Positions 54,768 through 64,000 are shown, numbered from the stretch's first letter. The stretch is 64,000 nt of DNA from Linyphia triangularis (GCA_963978545.1 OZ021727.1:19933943-19997942); one strand, 5' to 3'. Notes: generated by a model not told the origin, from the letters alone. Made by a program: numbers and translations.

Positions 54768-55429
54768 CTCAGAGAGGCGACTGCAATTTTTGGACCTCAT
54801 CGAACATCATTCTGAATTTTTTTATAGAAATTGGAGAAAAGTGAGTAGATTAGGAATCCACTGGTCTGCCGCGGCAAAAATGGCCGAAACTGATCAAAAA
54901 TGAGTGGAATGAGTTGAACTAAAATCCGATTGCCAAATATGTCATAACTTGCTAAAAAGAGAACAAACTTTTTTGTCTGGCAACCCTTTGCATTTTGATT
55001 TTCAATGAGAAAAAGAGCAAACGATTTCTGATCTCTGGCTCGGAAAACTTGTATCTTTTAAAAGTAAGCCAAATTGGCGACATCAGTTACGTCATCAGTG
55101 ACGTAATGTTTATTGCCAATTTGACTCATTTGTGAAAGATGCAAGTAAGCCATCGCCACACATCCGAATCGTCTGCAACCTTCTTAATTGAAAATTAAAA
55201 AGTGAGGGTTACCAAATAATAAAAAAAAAAATGCTCATTATTTGGCAAGTTATGGCGCATTCGGCAATTGGATTTAGTTCAACTTATTAAAAGTCGATTT
55301 TGGACCAATTTCGGCCATTTTTGCCACGGCAGACCAGTGGATTCCTAATCTACTCACTTTTCTCCAATTTCTATAAAAAATTCCGATTGATGTTCGATGA
55401 ATTCTAAAAATTGCAGTTGCCTCTCAGTC
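54768..55429. mobile_element. foldback element FB-A, copy 3
   Basis: 662 bp with TA at both sides (54766-54767, 55430-55431). The left tip is worn ('ctcagagaggcga'); the right tip is 'tgcctctcagtc'. The central palindrome reads 'gttacgtcatcagtgacgta', opposite in orientation to copy 1. It interrupts the inverted Tc1 copy. Confidence 0.9.
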
Positions 55430-55520
55430 TATTCGAGACCCACGATTGAAACTCAAATTCAAATGTATGCAATCGCCTAAGAGTAGTCGACTTTGACACG
55501 ACAACTCCAGATTCCTTCCA

Positions 55521-55698
55521 GCCGACCAAACGGTATAGTGGTTAGCGTGCTGGCTTCTAGACCGCGAGGTTGCGGATTCGAGTCCCGTGTTAGGCATGGG
55601 TGTTTGTAAATGTATGTTGGTTTGTTAAATGACGAAATGTTTCGGCGCATTATAGCCCTCGTGTTGCTGACGGCGCCAGATAATCTGAATACAACCAA
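55521..55698 (+). mobile_element. tRNA-derived SINE, copy 9
   Basis: Full length; the B box has one change ('ggattcgagtcc'). It is flanked by CCAGATTCCTTCCA (55507-55520, 55699-55712), which is Tc1 sequence. It therefore postdates the Tc1 copy. Confidence 0.93.
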
Positions 55699-55960
55699 CC
55701 AGATTCCTTCCAACACTTCCTGATTTATAAAACAGTTTTAAAGAGAATATTTTGGACGATTCATTTTAATTTGCGTTCATCTCTGGCAGTTGTTACAAGT
55801 TTTCTACCACATTTACTTCGGTTACTTTTTAGTTGGCCGGTTCTTCCTTTAAGTATTCCTTTAAAATTTTCGAAACCATATAGCTTGGGAAACATTCATA
55901 TGATTCGGGACAAATTGTTGTTTCTTCCAATGAAATTGATTATTGTAACTTTTTGATACA

Positions 55961-58016
55961 TATAAAAAAAATCAACATAATCTTTAAATTCGTTGGAAAT
56001 TGTTCTGCCAAATCTTGAATAACATACGTAAATCTTTTAATTTGCATATGTTCATTTTACAAGACGCATTGCCAAGTTTTGTTTAGAAGGATCTGTTCTA
56101 TTATTTTGAATTTGGATTGTAGCACTCTATTCTTTTAAATAATCCATTTTTTAATAAGTTTGGCAGTAACGAAAAGTTTAAATTATACCGTAAAATAAAA
56201 CTTCTAACGATTAGCAAAATTCTCCGGGAAAATTTCACTAAATACGGATGAACAGAGAAACGTACGTTTAAAAAATAGAAAAATTCCCTGATTTTCAGAA
56301 AATTAAAAAAAATTCCCTAACATTTCCCAGATTTTTTTTTCCAGAATCAGAAAGCTCCCTGACATTTCCCTTGTTTCGTGACCATCAGTATGAATTAGGT
56401 CAATTGTTTTGGAAAAAAACCTATTTACGAACAATTATAAACTTAGTTAAAAACTTAATATGATATATCACAATATACATCTCTAATGATTGATGCACTG
56501 TCCAAATTCGCAATTCTTACCAGAAATAAAGCGGTATTTATTGTAATGTTTCTAGTATAACATGGCATCGAGATTATACCTTAAGGGTAATTGATGCGTC
56601 CAGCACGAAGCAGCCTATTAGAGCTACCTGTCTACTAAGATACACGGTGCGAACAAATAGAGCCATAAATTTGGTTGCGACATCAGGTGCAAAGCTGAGA
56701 CGGGAGGGAGAGACTTAAACGCTCAATATTGCAATCTCGAACCGCTTTTTTATTATTATTATTATTATTGATATCGGTTTGTAAGACTTTTCCAAACCGA
56801 GAGAGTGATTTTTACTCAAGAAAGAATGAGGCGCAATTACTACGCACAACCAACAATTAAAGAATATATCTGAAAACGACCAACTTGTTTTATGCCTTGG
56901 GTAATCTTAAGTCTTTTGTCTCGCAGACTGTTATTTATCTCTCCGTTCTTATTTAATAAAAAAATATATATAATTGATCCAATCGCAATCGATGTTTCAT
57001 AGCCGCTTTATTATACATAAAAACAACAATTTGATTACATCTTTATAAGCATTCAATAGGCTATTTAAAAGAGTATGTAAAAAAATCAAAATTGATTGAA
57101 TAGAATGTAGTTTCCTCAAGGCTGCAATCAAATATTATGGCGCCACAAAAAGCCTTCTACACAGAAGAAAATAAAGCAACAAAATCGACAGGAAGCAGCT
57201 TTTAATGAAAAGAGACCACATTGAAGGTGTAATAAATATCACTTCTGGCCTCTCCCTTCAAATTAAGAATCAGCTTGCTCGCATTCGTATTATAATCGTC
57301 CGTTTCGAATTAAGAAACGAAACCCGGAACTGGCAACAGCGAAGAGATAATTACAAAGATGGCGACTTCCTCGTCAACAGAACGTGGTGTGGGCCTTTTT
57401 TTTTTTCTTTTTCCCTTCTTTGTTTTAATGAGATATAGCTTCTAAATGTTGTGAAATGCGTTAATTGAAATGCGTCTTCCACTCTGTTAATGAGCATTGC
57501 ACACCTCCATGCGGCACAGCTGCGAATACGACGTTGACAGCATTCTTTGTTTCCGTCGCGTTCGGGGACACTCTTTCGAGCGCTAGACTTGATACAAGTT
57601 TGCAAGCAGAATTTAATTATGCGATGAGGTGGCTTGCAAATTAAATGAAGACCAGGATTTCTAAGAAACTTCTATACTAGAAGATTGTGACGACATCAAC
57701 TCTGAACTATTTGCTAAATATCTTGTGTTTTAAATTATACATGTTTTGCTTGCCGCGTGTGGCATCACTTGGAATTTTGTGAGTTCTTTTCTGTCAGTCA
57801 TGATGAAAGGTTGATAAATAAATAGTTTTAAGTTATTTAGGAGAAAGGAGAACTGGTTAAGTTCTTGCAAATCTCATAACAAAGATATGCCTACTAGATC
57901 CCATTGAATATGCTATAGGATGAATCCTACCGTGTAAAAATATAGTTCCAGGAAAATCACCATTTTTATTGCAACATTGATGACCAACGCACATAGTTTT
58001 GTATTAAACTTAAGTA
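55961..58016. other. unassigned DNA with an R7 fragment
   Basis: 56285-56390 repeats the 'ttccctgatttt' and 'agaaagctccctgacatttc' wording of R7. A (TTA)n-like run lies at 56750-56769. The part 57200-57600 is somewhat GC-richer, with 'gcacacctccatgcggcaca' near 57500, but I found no convincing exon. Confidence 0.4.
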
Positions 58017-58717
58017 CTAGGGGGCTTCGCCCCCTGCTCGCTAACGCTCGCCCACCCCCAAACGCCTTGGTGGGCTTGGATTGAGCGGCTTTGCAGCTCG
58101 AATTTGTGGTTAAAACATCTTGCTGCGCTCGAATAGGTTTGCCAGCCATAAAAAATGTAACCAAATTTTTATAAATTTAATGTAAGGCCTAATAGAGAAA
58201 ACACCCAAATTGCAAGTTTCATAATAGAAAGTTAAATATACTATCCGCCAACATTCTGACTTAGAACTTCATTAGCTATGCCCTTACATTGAAGTCCCAA
58301 TATCTTTTATTTATTCTGATTAGTCGCCCCGTTAGAGAACGACGTCCAACGCGAGGCATTTTCTGGATAGAAATACTTCAAAATAATAATTACTCTAATA
58401 CAAAAATGCTTCAGAAAAACAGAAAAAATCAACTTTGAAACGAAGAGTTTAAAAAGAGCTTTAAAATTAGCAACGGGTTTGTTGTTTATATACGTAAGGA
58501 TGTTGCCATTCATATATTCAAAATCATTGAGGCTTTGTAGCAGCTTAAGATGATTGAAATTTAACTAATTAATAAAGTATTAATAAATTATTTTGGCACG
58601 TTTTGGCAAATCTACAGCTTATTTCCTTTAAAATGACACCTTGATCATTGAAATTGGTTGAGCAGTTTAGGCAGACGGACTAACCCCAAAAAACGTATTG
58701 CCTATTAAATATATAGA
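58017..58717 (-). mobile_element. non-autonomous Helitron, copy 2
   Basis: It has the same ends as copy 1: TCTATATATTTAATAGGC on the minus strand at 58717 and the hairpin plus CTAG at 58017-58036, inserted between A and T. The body is highly similar to copy 1 but lacks the 75-bp internal duplication. It includes 'gttgagcagtttaggcagac', a phrase type common near Helitron ends. Confidence 0.88.
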
Positions 58718-59756
58718 TATATTGATAACAAAAAGAAAATTAGTTCTTTTAAGGCATACATATACATTAGGAATCGCGAAATTTGACTCAAATCTGCGTT
58801 TTTGTTTTTTGGTTTTAAAATATTCCCGAATTCATTACCATTAAAATGATACCATTTTCTTTCTGAGACTCAAATTACTTTTTAAATTACGGTAGGTTTT
58901 GTGAACCTGTTTTGTATCATGTTAATTAGAGCACTAAACTTATAAACGAGTTTTTTGAAAAAATGACATTTTGGTGTTATATGACTTTACGCCAACGGTC
59001 ATAACTTCATAATAAATGGTCCAATTTACAAAATTCTAATTTTGTTTTATAGACAATAGTTGTGAATGTGTTTTCTATGGAGAATATAATATATATTGTT
59101 ATCAACAAATTTTTTATGCATATTTTAGTCTTATTTTTTTGTTAAGAACTATATATTTTTTAAAACTTTTTTTAAAAAACTTATAATTAAATGAATATTG
59201 AAGCGAAATTCAAAATTCTCCATAGGAACATGCGTCAATATAATATCTCTTACTTGCAATAAAAATAATACCTCTAAGTTAATTACAAGTTAATTTATGT
59301 ATGTTCTAATAATGTCATAATTAGTCACTTTAATTGGAATTAGCTGATTAAAAAATTGACTGAAAAAAAAAAGTTTTTATATAAAAATGCATCTTTTTTA
59401 ATTCTGATATACTGCCAAAAAGTTTGAAATTATAACATAAAAATTAAAGAAAATCATCTCAATTGTATATGTATACCGTAAGTTTAAATTTTAATCAATA
59501 TTTTACTTTTCTAACCACGTATACTATAAGTATGCTTGCCAGACGTCCCGGTTTGACTGGGACAGTCCCGATTTTCAGACAAAATCCCGTTTTACTTCAT
59601 GTCTCGGTAAAAATTAAATTGGATTTTATAGATGACCAAAAAAAGTGTAAAAATAATTAACTGTGGATTATTAATTAGGATAATTACTTAGTCATTTATT
59701 TCTGTACTTTATGAAACGGGAGAATTTTAGAAGAGTGATGGTCTGTTGATAAAAAA
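58718..59756. other. AT-rich DNA without recognised element
   Basis: Low complexity; an open frame at 59463-59660 has no motif. No gene. Confidence 0.4.
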
Positions 59757-59758
59757 TA

Positions 59759-60219
59759 CAGTAGAATCTCGATTAACCGACCTAATTCAGATCAAAGGTA
59801 GGTCGGTTAAGCGAAAATTCCGGATAAAAGAGAGTTGTAAAAAACAATAAAAAGTAAATGATTTTCGTTTATTGAATACAGGACTTTTAATGTTTTTTTA
59901 TGACATAATTGTTGGAAATGAGTTTTTGTTGCAATAATCTTGATAATCTTTGTTTCGCTGCTCTATCCCTGAGTCTTTTTGAAGGCAATAGTTCAGTTTG
60001 ATCTGCATCCGAAGGTTGCTCTAACCATGTCAGTTCTTTAGAAAAACAGTCAAAAGCCTCACCATTACTTATGTAACTTTAGTTAAAGGGAAAAGATTGC
60101 GGTCTAAAAAGGAACAAATGATTTATTACTCATTCGGGAGATTTTTGGTGTCGACTAAATGATTGCCGGTTAACAGAGAGTTCCGAATAAAGAAGGGACG
60201 GTTAATCGAGATTCTACTG
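59759..60219. mobile_element. pogo/Tigger-like element, internally deleted
   Basis: Inverted ends CAGTAGAATCTCGATTAACC on the left and the inverse on the right, with TA flanks (59757-59758, 60220-60221). This terminal sequence and target are typical of pogo/Tigger DNA transposons. Only a transposase tail is left inside. Confidence 0.85.
59887..60075 (-). pseudogene. C-terminal tail of a pogo/Tigger transposase
   Basis: The minus strand encodes 'GEAFDCFSKELTWLEQ', then 'LPSKRLRDRAAKQRLS', ending 'NNYVIKKH' and TAA at 59887. An aromatic segment followed by an 'LRDxAA'-type basic helix is the usual end of Tigger/Jerky-like transposases. The upstream catalytic DDD part is deleted. Confidence 0.75.
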
Positions 60220-60361
60220 TATTGTCATCGTATCGTCTTGTCTCGCCAATCGTGACCAGTTGAGAGAGTATTTTCTTTGATGAGCAGCGCGTGGAATGAT
60301 GATAGGGGTTTGATGAAAGTTAAAGGCTTGATGACATGTAAAATTAATATCGGATTACAAG

Positions 60362-60570
60362 ACAACAAGATTTAAACCAAAAAAGATTTTTACAACAAGA
60401 TTTAAACCAAAAAAGATTTTTACAACAAGATTTAAACCAAAAAAGATTTTTACAACAAGATTTAAACCAGAAAAGATTTTTACAACAAGATTTAAACCAA
60501 AAAAGATTTTTACAACAAGATTTAAACCAAAAAAGATTTTTACAACAAGATTTAAACCAAAAAAAAAGAC
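60362..60570 (+). repeat. minisatellite, 30-bp unit, about seven copies
   Basis: The unit begins 'acaacaagatttaaaccaaa' and ends 'aaagattttt'. The copies are nearly identical: one has 'ccagaaa' in place of 'ccaaaaa', and the last is partial with extra A. Unit length is ten codons and two forward frames stay open, but there is no start, flanking gene or codon pattern to support translation. Confidence 0.97.
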
Positions 60571-61102
60571 TTTCTAAAAAACAGTCCTAGCAAATGAAAA
60601 GTACATGTAAATAGTGTTCAAATTTTTATTCCTCATTCAAAGTGTTTCTCCTTACTTAAATAACTTATGAATATTAACATGTAAGAAATAAAATGCTTAA
60701 ATTCATATGCTTGAGTAATTTATTATTACCCCTGGTTTAGGTTACTAATCAGCAACCATTTATTAATATAATTGAGAATAAACTACCCTCTAAAACACTA
60801 AAAACCCGCCAAGGGTGTGTACCCTTGAATACCCGTGACGCTGGGGGGGGGGGGGGTGCATTCCGGTGTCCCGGTTGAACATTTCAGAAATCTGGCAAGC
60901 CTAACTAAAAGAGTTTTAACGAATCGGCCACACATTGTTCCAATCAGCCAATCAGGGCGCAGCAAAACCGATTCACTCATCCCTGTAGGGTATTTAATGA
61001 GCTCTAGTAAGCATGTCTCAATGTATAATCAGTTGAATTTTTAATGAAGTTTTTCCACTGGGGTGAGATCTATAGAGTAAACAGCGTTAACTGCTACAAT
61101 TT
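60571..61102. other. unassigned DNA with a poly-G tract
   Basis: A 14-base G run at about 60843-60856. Wording around 60800-60990 is GC-richer and might be a worn repeat. No gene. Confidence 0.4.
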
Positions 61103-61117
61103 CGGGAAGAGATTGTG

Positions 61118-61494
61118 CCGATCAAACTATGTAGTGGTTAGCGTGCTAACTTCTAGACCGCGAGGTTGCGGGTTCGAGTCCCGTTGGTTGTTTTCAGATT
61201 ATCTGGCGCCGTCAGCAACACGAGGGCTATAATGCGCCGAAACATTTCGTCATTAGACAAGCCAACATACATTTACAAACACCCATGCCTTACACGGGAC
61301 TCGAACCCGCAACCTCACGGTCTAGTCTAGAAGCTAGCACGCTAACTACTATACCGTTTGATCGGCAAGTTCGAGTCCTGTGTAAGGCATGGGTTTTTGT
61401 AAATGTATGTTGGCTTGTCTAATGACGAAGGTTTCGGAGCATTATAGCCCTCGTGTTGCTGACGGCGCTAGACAATCTGAAAACAACCAACCAA
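61118..61494 (+). mobile_element. tRNA-derived SINE, copy 10, split by another SINE
   Basis: The outer copy covers 61118-61184 and 61369-61494. It is flanked by CGGGAAGAGATTGTG and CGGGTAGAGATTGTG (61103-61117, 61495-61509). Its B box was duplicated by the nested insertion. Confidence 0.92.
61185..61368 (-). mobile_element. tRNA-derived SINE, copy 11, nested inside copy 10
   Basis: A full-length minus-strand SINE lies within copy 10. The duplication is GTTCGAGTCCCGT (61172-61184) and GTTCGAGTCCTGT (61369-61381), that is, the B box of the host SINE. The two SINEs thus form an inverted pair. Confidence 0.92.
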
Positions 61495-61562
61495 CGGGTA
61501 GAGATTGTGAAGATGACCACATGTGGAAGATCAGAAGATAGTTTTTACAAAAAAAGATAGAA

Positions 61563-61850
61563 CTCTCTAGTAAGAATCATTTCCTATACTCGTTATGACA
61601 CAGTTCATTTAGAAACTAATAGTTTGCACCAAACCTTGAAATTTGGTGATTGGTACGAAAGGGATCACTTAATGAAATGACATAAATTAAAAACTCAAAT
61701 ATAGCTTGTAATGTATTTTATTTTATAAATGCAGCCACTCCATAGACATTAACGTACGGATTTCAAATACAAAATTTTTGAGTATTTAATTTATGTCATT
61801 TAATTACCCCTGGAGCATTTTCGTACCTACTCGCCAAAAAATTGGCCTTG
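61563..61850. repeat. foldback element FB-D, copy 2
   Basis: It matches 15790-16231: 'ctatactcgttatg', 'catttagaaacta', 'gggatcacttaatgaaatga', and the inverted 'tgtcattt' and 'actcgccaaa' on the right. It is shorter at its right arm. Confidence 0.65.
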
Positions 61851-61904
61851 TAAAAATAGATAAAAAGAAAAAGTCCAAAACTTGTAATAGATGATTCACT
61901 TTTT

Positions 61905-62163
61905 CCTTAAAACTAACACCCCACTCTCATTGACAAAAAAAATTGAAGGACCTTTTTGAGAAAATTAAAGGACCATAAAATTACTTACTTTTTACATAAA
62001 AAAATATAAAGCGGAGACTCGGGACTCGCGGACTTTTCGCTTAGACTAATTCGAGGACTTTCAATGACCTTCTACTTTTCTCAAGGACTTTCAAAGACCA
62101 AATTTCATTACAAAAATTTAAAGGACTTTCCAGGTCTTTCAAATACCGCAGGAACCCTGTAAT
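61905..62163. repeat. fragment related to the TTAA MITE
   Basis: 'aaggacctttttgag', 'caaggactttcaaagacc' and the closing 'gcaggaaccctgt' resemble 46505-46887. The left end is not defined. Confidence 0.5.
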
Positions 62164-62189
62164 ACTAAAATATGGTGCCTAGCAATGCC

Positions 62190-62769
62190 GCCGCCAGGGT
62201 TTGGTCAAGGAATTCACTTGAACTTCCCTGACTTTTGAAAAATATATATAGAAGTAATATAACCCATAAAAAAAGTTTTAAATATTTATCCTTTATATGT
62301 ATGCATTGCCAATTTTTATATTCATTAACAAAGCGCCATTTCCGTTGGCAGCGTATGCTTGGTGTTGCCATCTAATTTTAAATTTTAAAAACATCGATCA
62401 CAAAATATGCAGTAAACTACTTTTCAAAATTTATTCATTAAAAAGGAAAGTGAATATATGTACAAACATCCAAGTACATTTTATTTTTACTGATTAAAAC
62501 AATTTTATTATTTATTAAAACAATTTTGGCAACAGGAAAGAGTTTCGTCCATGATCGGTTAAATTCTATTTCAGCAAGATTGGAAAACGGCAAGGTGGCT
62601 TAATAGTATTCCGTAAAATCGAACTTTAAAGTGACAGTAACAGCCGACAAAATTTGATAGAATGCATTGTCATCGACATCGAATCTATGTGCCAAATTTC
62701 ATCTCGATTGGATGACGAAAAGGGGGTTTATTAGGCCTCCGCAAATTTGCCCGCCTTCGACATACCCAG

Positions 62770-62830
<61 letters not shown>

Positions 62831-62850
62831 TCGAAATTAATATAATGGAT
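62190..62850 (+). repeat. dispersed repeat R6, copy 2, with a (CA)n tract
   Basis: It matches 60-600 (see there), with 'gcattgccaatttttatatt' and 'catctcgattggatgacg'. At its right end, where copy 1 has a short 'aacaagcacacaaaa', this copy carries a long CA run. Confidence 0.6.
62770..62828 (+). repeat. (CA)n microsatellite, about 28 units
   Basis: Uninterrupted alternating CA. A reading frame through it on the minus strand gives only Cys-Val repeats. Confidence 0.98.
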
Positions 62851-63699
62851 TTAAAAATAGTCATAAACGGTAAAATGTAAAGAGAAAAGATTCCATATGC
62901 AATAAATTTTAAATTAGCCCCCCCCCCTTCTGGGCGCGCCCTAGACCTCTCTGTGTGTGCCATAACCCTGTGGCGTCCATATATGCCTACAGCAAAAATA
63001 TAAATTCACAATTTACACTTCCGACTTTAAAGCTTTTAGCCAAATTCTGTTGCGATCCACGAATATCCACTACTGACATAAACGGAAAAACGTGATGCAT
63101 TTCGCCACAGACACAAAAAAAGTACATTCAAATTAACAATTGCCTTTCTCTTGATATCGCAGTCTTACCATTCAAAATTACACACGCGAAAAAACACAAC
63201 CCCGCCAAATCTTGTCGCCGATGCAAAAATGTAACAAATGCTACCGTGAAGAAGTCATCATCAAGTCATTGAGATCCACTCCTAGTTACTTCTGCTGTTG
63301 AATTTTCAAAGCAGAGCAGAGGTTTCAAGTACCTCCCTCGTTTATGGATGATGTATCTCTTACTAGGATAACACTGTTGAATTGAGAACCGCTCAATAGT
63401 CAAATGGGTAGAACAACCGAACTCTTTGAAATCGCATTGCATTACACTATCTTGATCGAGATACACGATACCAAATGTTTTGAATTTTTGAAAACGTACT
63501 TCAAAACTATGTTGTTTTTTTTCTCCCCTACTTGGTTATTATTTTTAGTTTTGAATGTGTAAAGTTTGTTCGAGAAAACACATAAGCATGGTAATTTGTT
63601 TTAGAAAACGGCTTTTTTGAAACATTATTTAAGATTTACTAGATCGGAAAAATTAGACCTTGAAAACAAAGTTTTTACTATAAATCCCTTGTATGCATT
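62851..63699. other. unassigned DNA
   Basis: A C run lies at 62919-62927. A stretch at 63220-63470 is of medium complexity without motif. No gene. Confidence 0.4.
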
Positions 63700-64000
63700 G
63701 TCAACTTACCCATATGTATACATAGGGTAATAAAAGTATAATAAAAAGGTCAAACAAAAAAAAACAACTTTTTTTCATTTCTTCACGTTTTGAAACATCT
63801 GGATTTCAAAAAAAATCATCTAAAAAAATATCTGTATATGTGTCTGTGTGTACGTGGTCAGCATAACTCCCGAACAAATTGACCTACGATGTTCAAATTT
63901 GGTGTGCGGGCTGGTGATAGCACTAAGACCTACCATTAAGGTTATTTTCGTGAAAATCGCGCATGCGCGTACGGTAGCTGCCATTACAAAAATCATGTTT
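63700..64000 (+). repeat. R1 repeat, copy 6, cut by the window end
   Basis: Head 'cttacccatatgtataca' to 'gggtaataaaagta', then 'tttcttcacgttttgaaaca', 'gtggtcagcataactcccga', 'acctacgatgttcaaatttg' and 'gaaaatcgcgcatgcgcgta'. It continues beyond the window. Confidence 0.82.

Larger units (their letters stand above)
54696..55960 (-). pseudogene. Tc1-like transposase remnant, inverted copy with two insertions
   Basis: Read leftward, 55930-55715 matches 54215-54430 of the plus copy ('cttgtaacaactgccagaga', 'gaatcgtccaaaat'). The match resumes after the SINE (55507-55440, 'ttaggcgattgcata') and again after foldback FB-A copy 3 (54765-54700, 'aagatgaacatgaagcagag', 'gagaagctcatctgg'). All three parts are collinear with the plus copy, so the two insertions are later events. 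Frames are broken. Confidence 0.82.

Noticed and set aside
57205..57605. GC-richer block with open frames on both strands
   Set aside because: No consistent frame or splice sites; I could not decide between old repeat and non-coding DNA.
60362..60570. CRISPR array
   Set aside because: The 30-bp units abut without spacers in a eukaryotic genome; this is a minisatellite.
62685..62963. Cys-Val repeat protein
   Set aside because: It is a translation of the (CA)n microsatellite.

Overview
This window is AT-rich eukaryotic, metazoan DNA made almost entirely of transposable elements. No complete host gene is visible. The tRNA-headed SINEs, Tc1-type transposase remnants, BEL and Ty3/gypsy elements, Helitrons and dense foldback/MITE elements fit an arthropod. 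Transposase wording of the Tc1 remnants resembles that of spiders, so a chelicerate is my best guess, but it is an inference. One short GC-rich segment (7320-7505, minus strand) has the look of a host internal exon, and three stretches look like possible conserved non-coding DNA.

Layout. 1-4.4 kb: a dispersed repeat, a SINE, and a decayed Tc1 transposon split by a hAT-like insertion. 4.4-9.6 kb: small repeats and TIR elements, the candidate exon, a SINE, and three long palindromic (foldback) elements. 9.6-17.6 kb: one copy of a repeat family called R1 here, three more foldbacks, a tandem array and two SINEs. 17.6-24.0 kb: a full-length, inactivated Ty3/gypsy LTR element (17935-23745, minus strand) that landed near the centre of a roughly 6-kb-spaced inverted repeat. 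24-32.3 kb: R1 copies that served as landing sites for SINEs and a hAT MITE, and a pogo/Tigger-like element. 32.3-37.2 kb: a TIR element, tandem repeats, and a Helitron lying inside a palindrome. 37.2-43.4 kb: a nearly intact BEL/Pao element (minus strand) next to the gag-protease remnant of a second gypsy-type element (43.47-45.2 kb). 45-53 kb: sparse AT-rich DNA with few recognisable elements. 53-56 kb: a stack of two inverted Tc1 copies carrying a foldback and a SINE. 56-64 kb: a second Helitron, a second Tigger-like element with a transposase tail, a 30-bp minisatellite, a SINE inserted into the B box of another SINE, and more dispersed repeats.

How the parts relate. The retroelements supply all long reading frames. 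The gypsy element shows gag followed by pol in the -1 frame, with a plausible slippery heptamer directly before the gag stop, but it carries several in-frame stops and a frameshift. The BEL element has only one stop and one frameshift, and its LTRs are almost identical, so it is younger. SINEs carry clean target-site duplications (TSDs), many starting with CC that matches their AACC tail. Nested insertions give a relative chronology: Tc1 before hAT; foldback and SINE after Tc1; R1 before hAT MITE and SINE; inverted repeat before gypsy.

Limits: everything was read by eye. Repeat boundaries are approximate unless a TSD is given, family names without a TSD are tentative, and no database was consulted.
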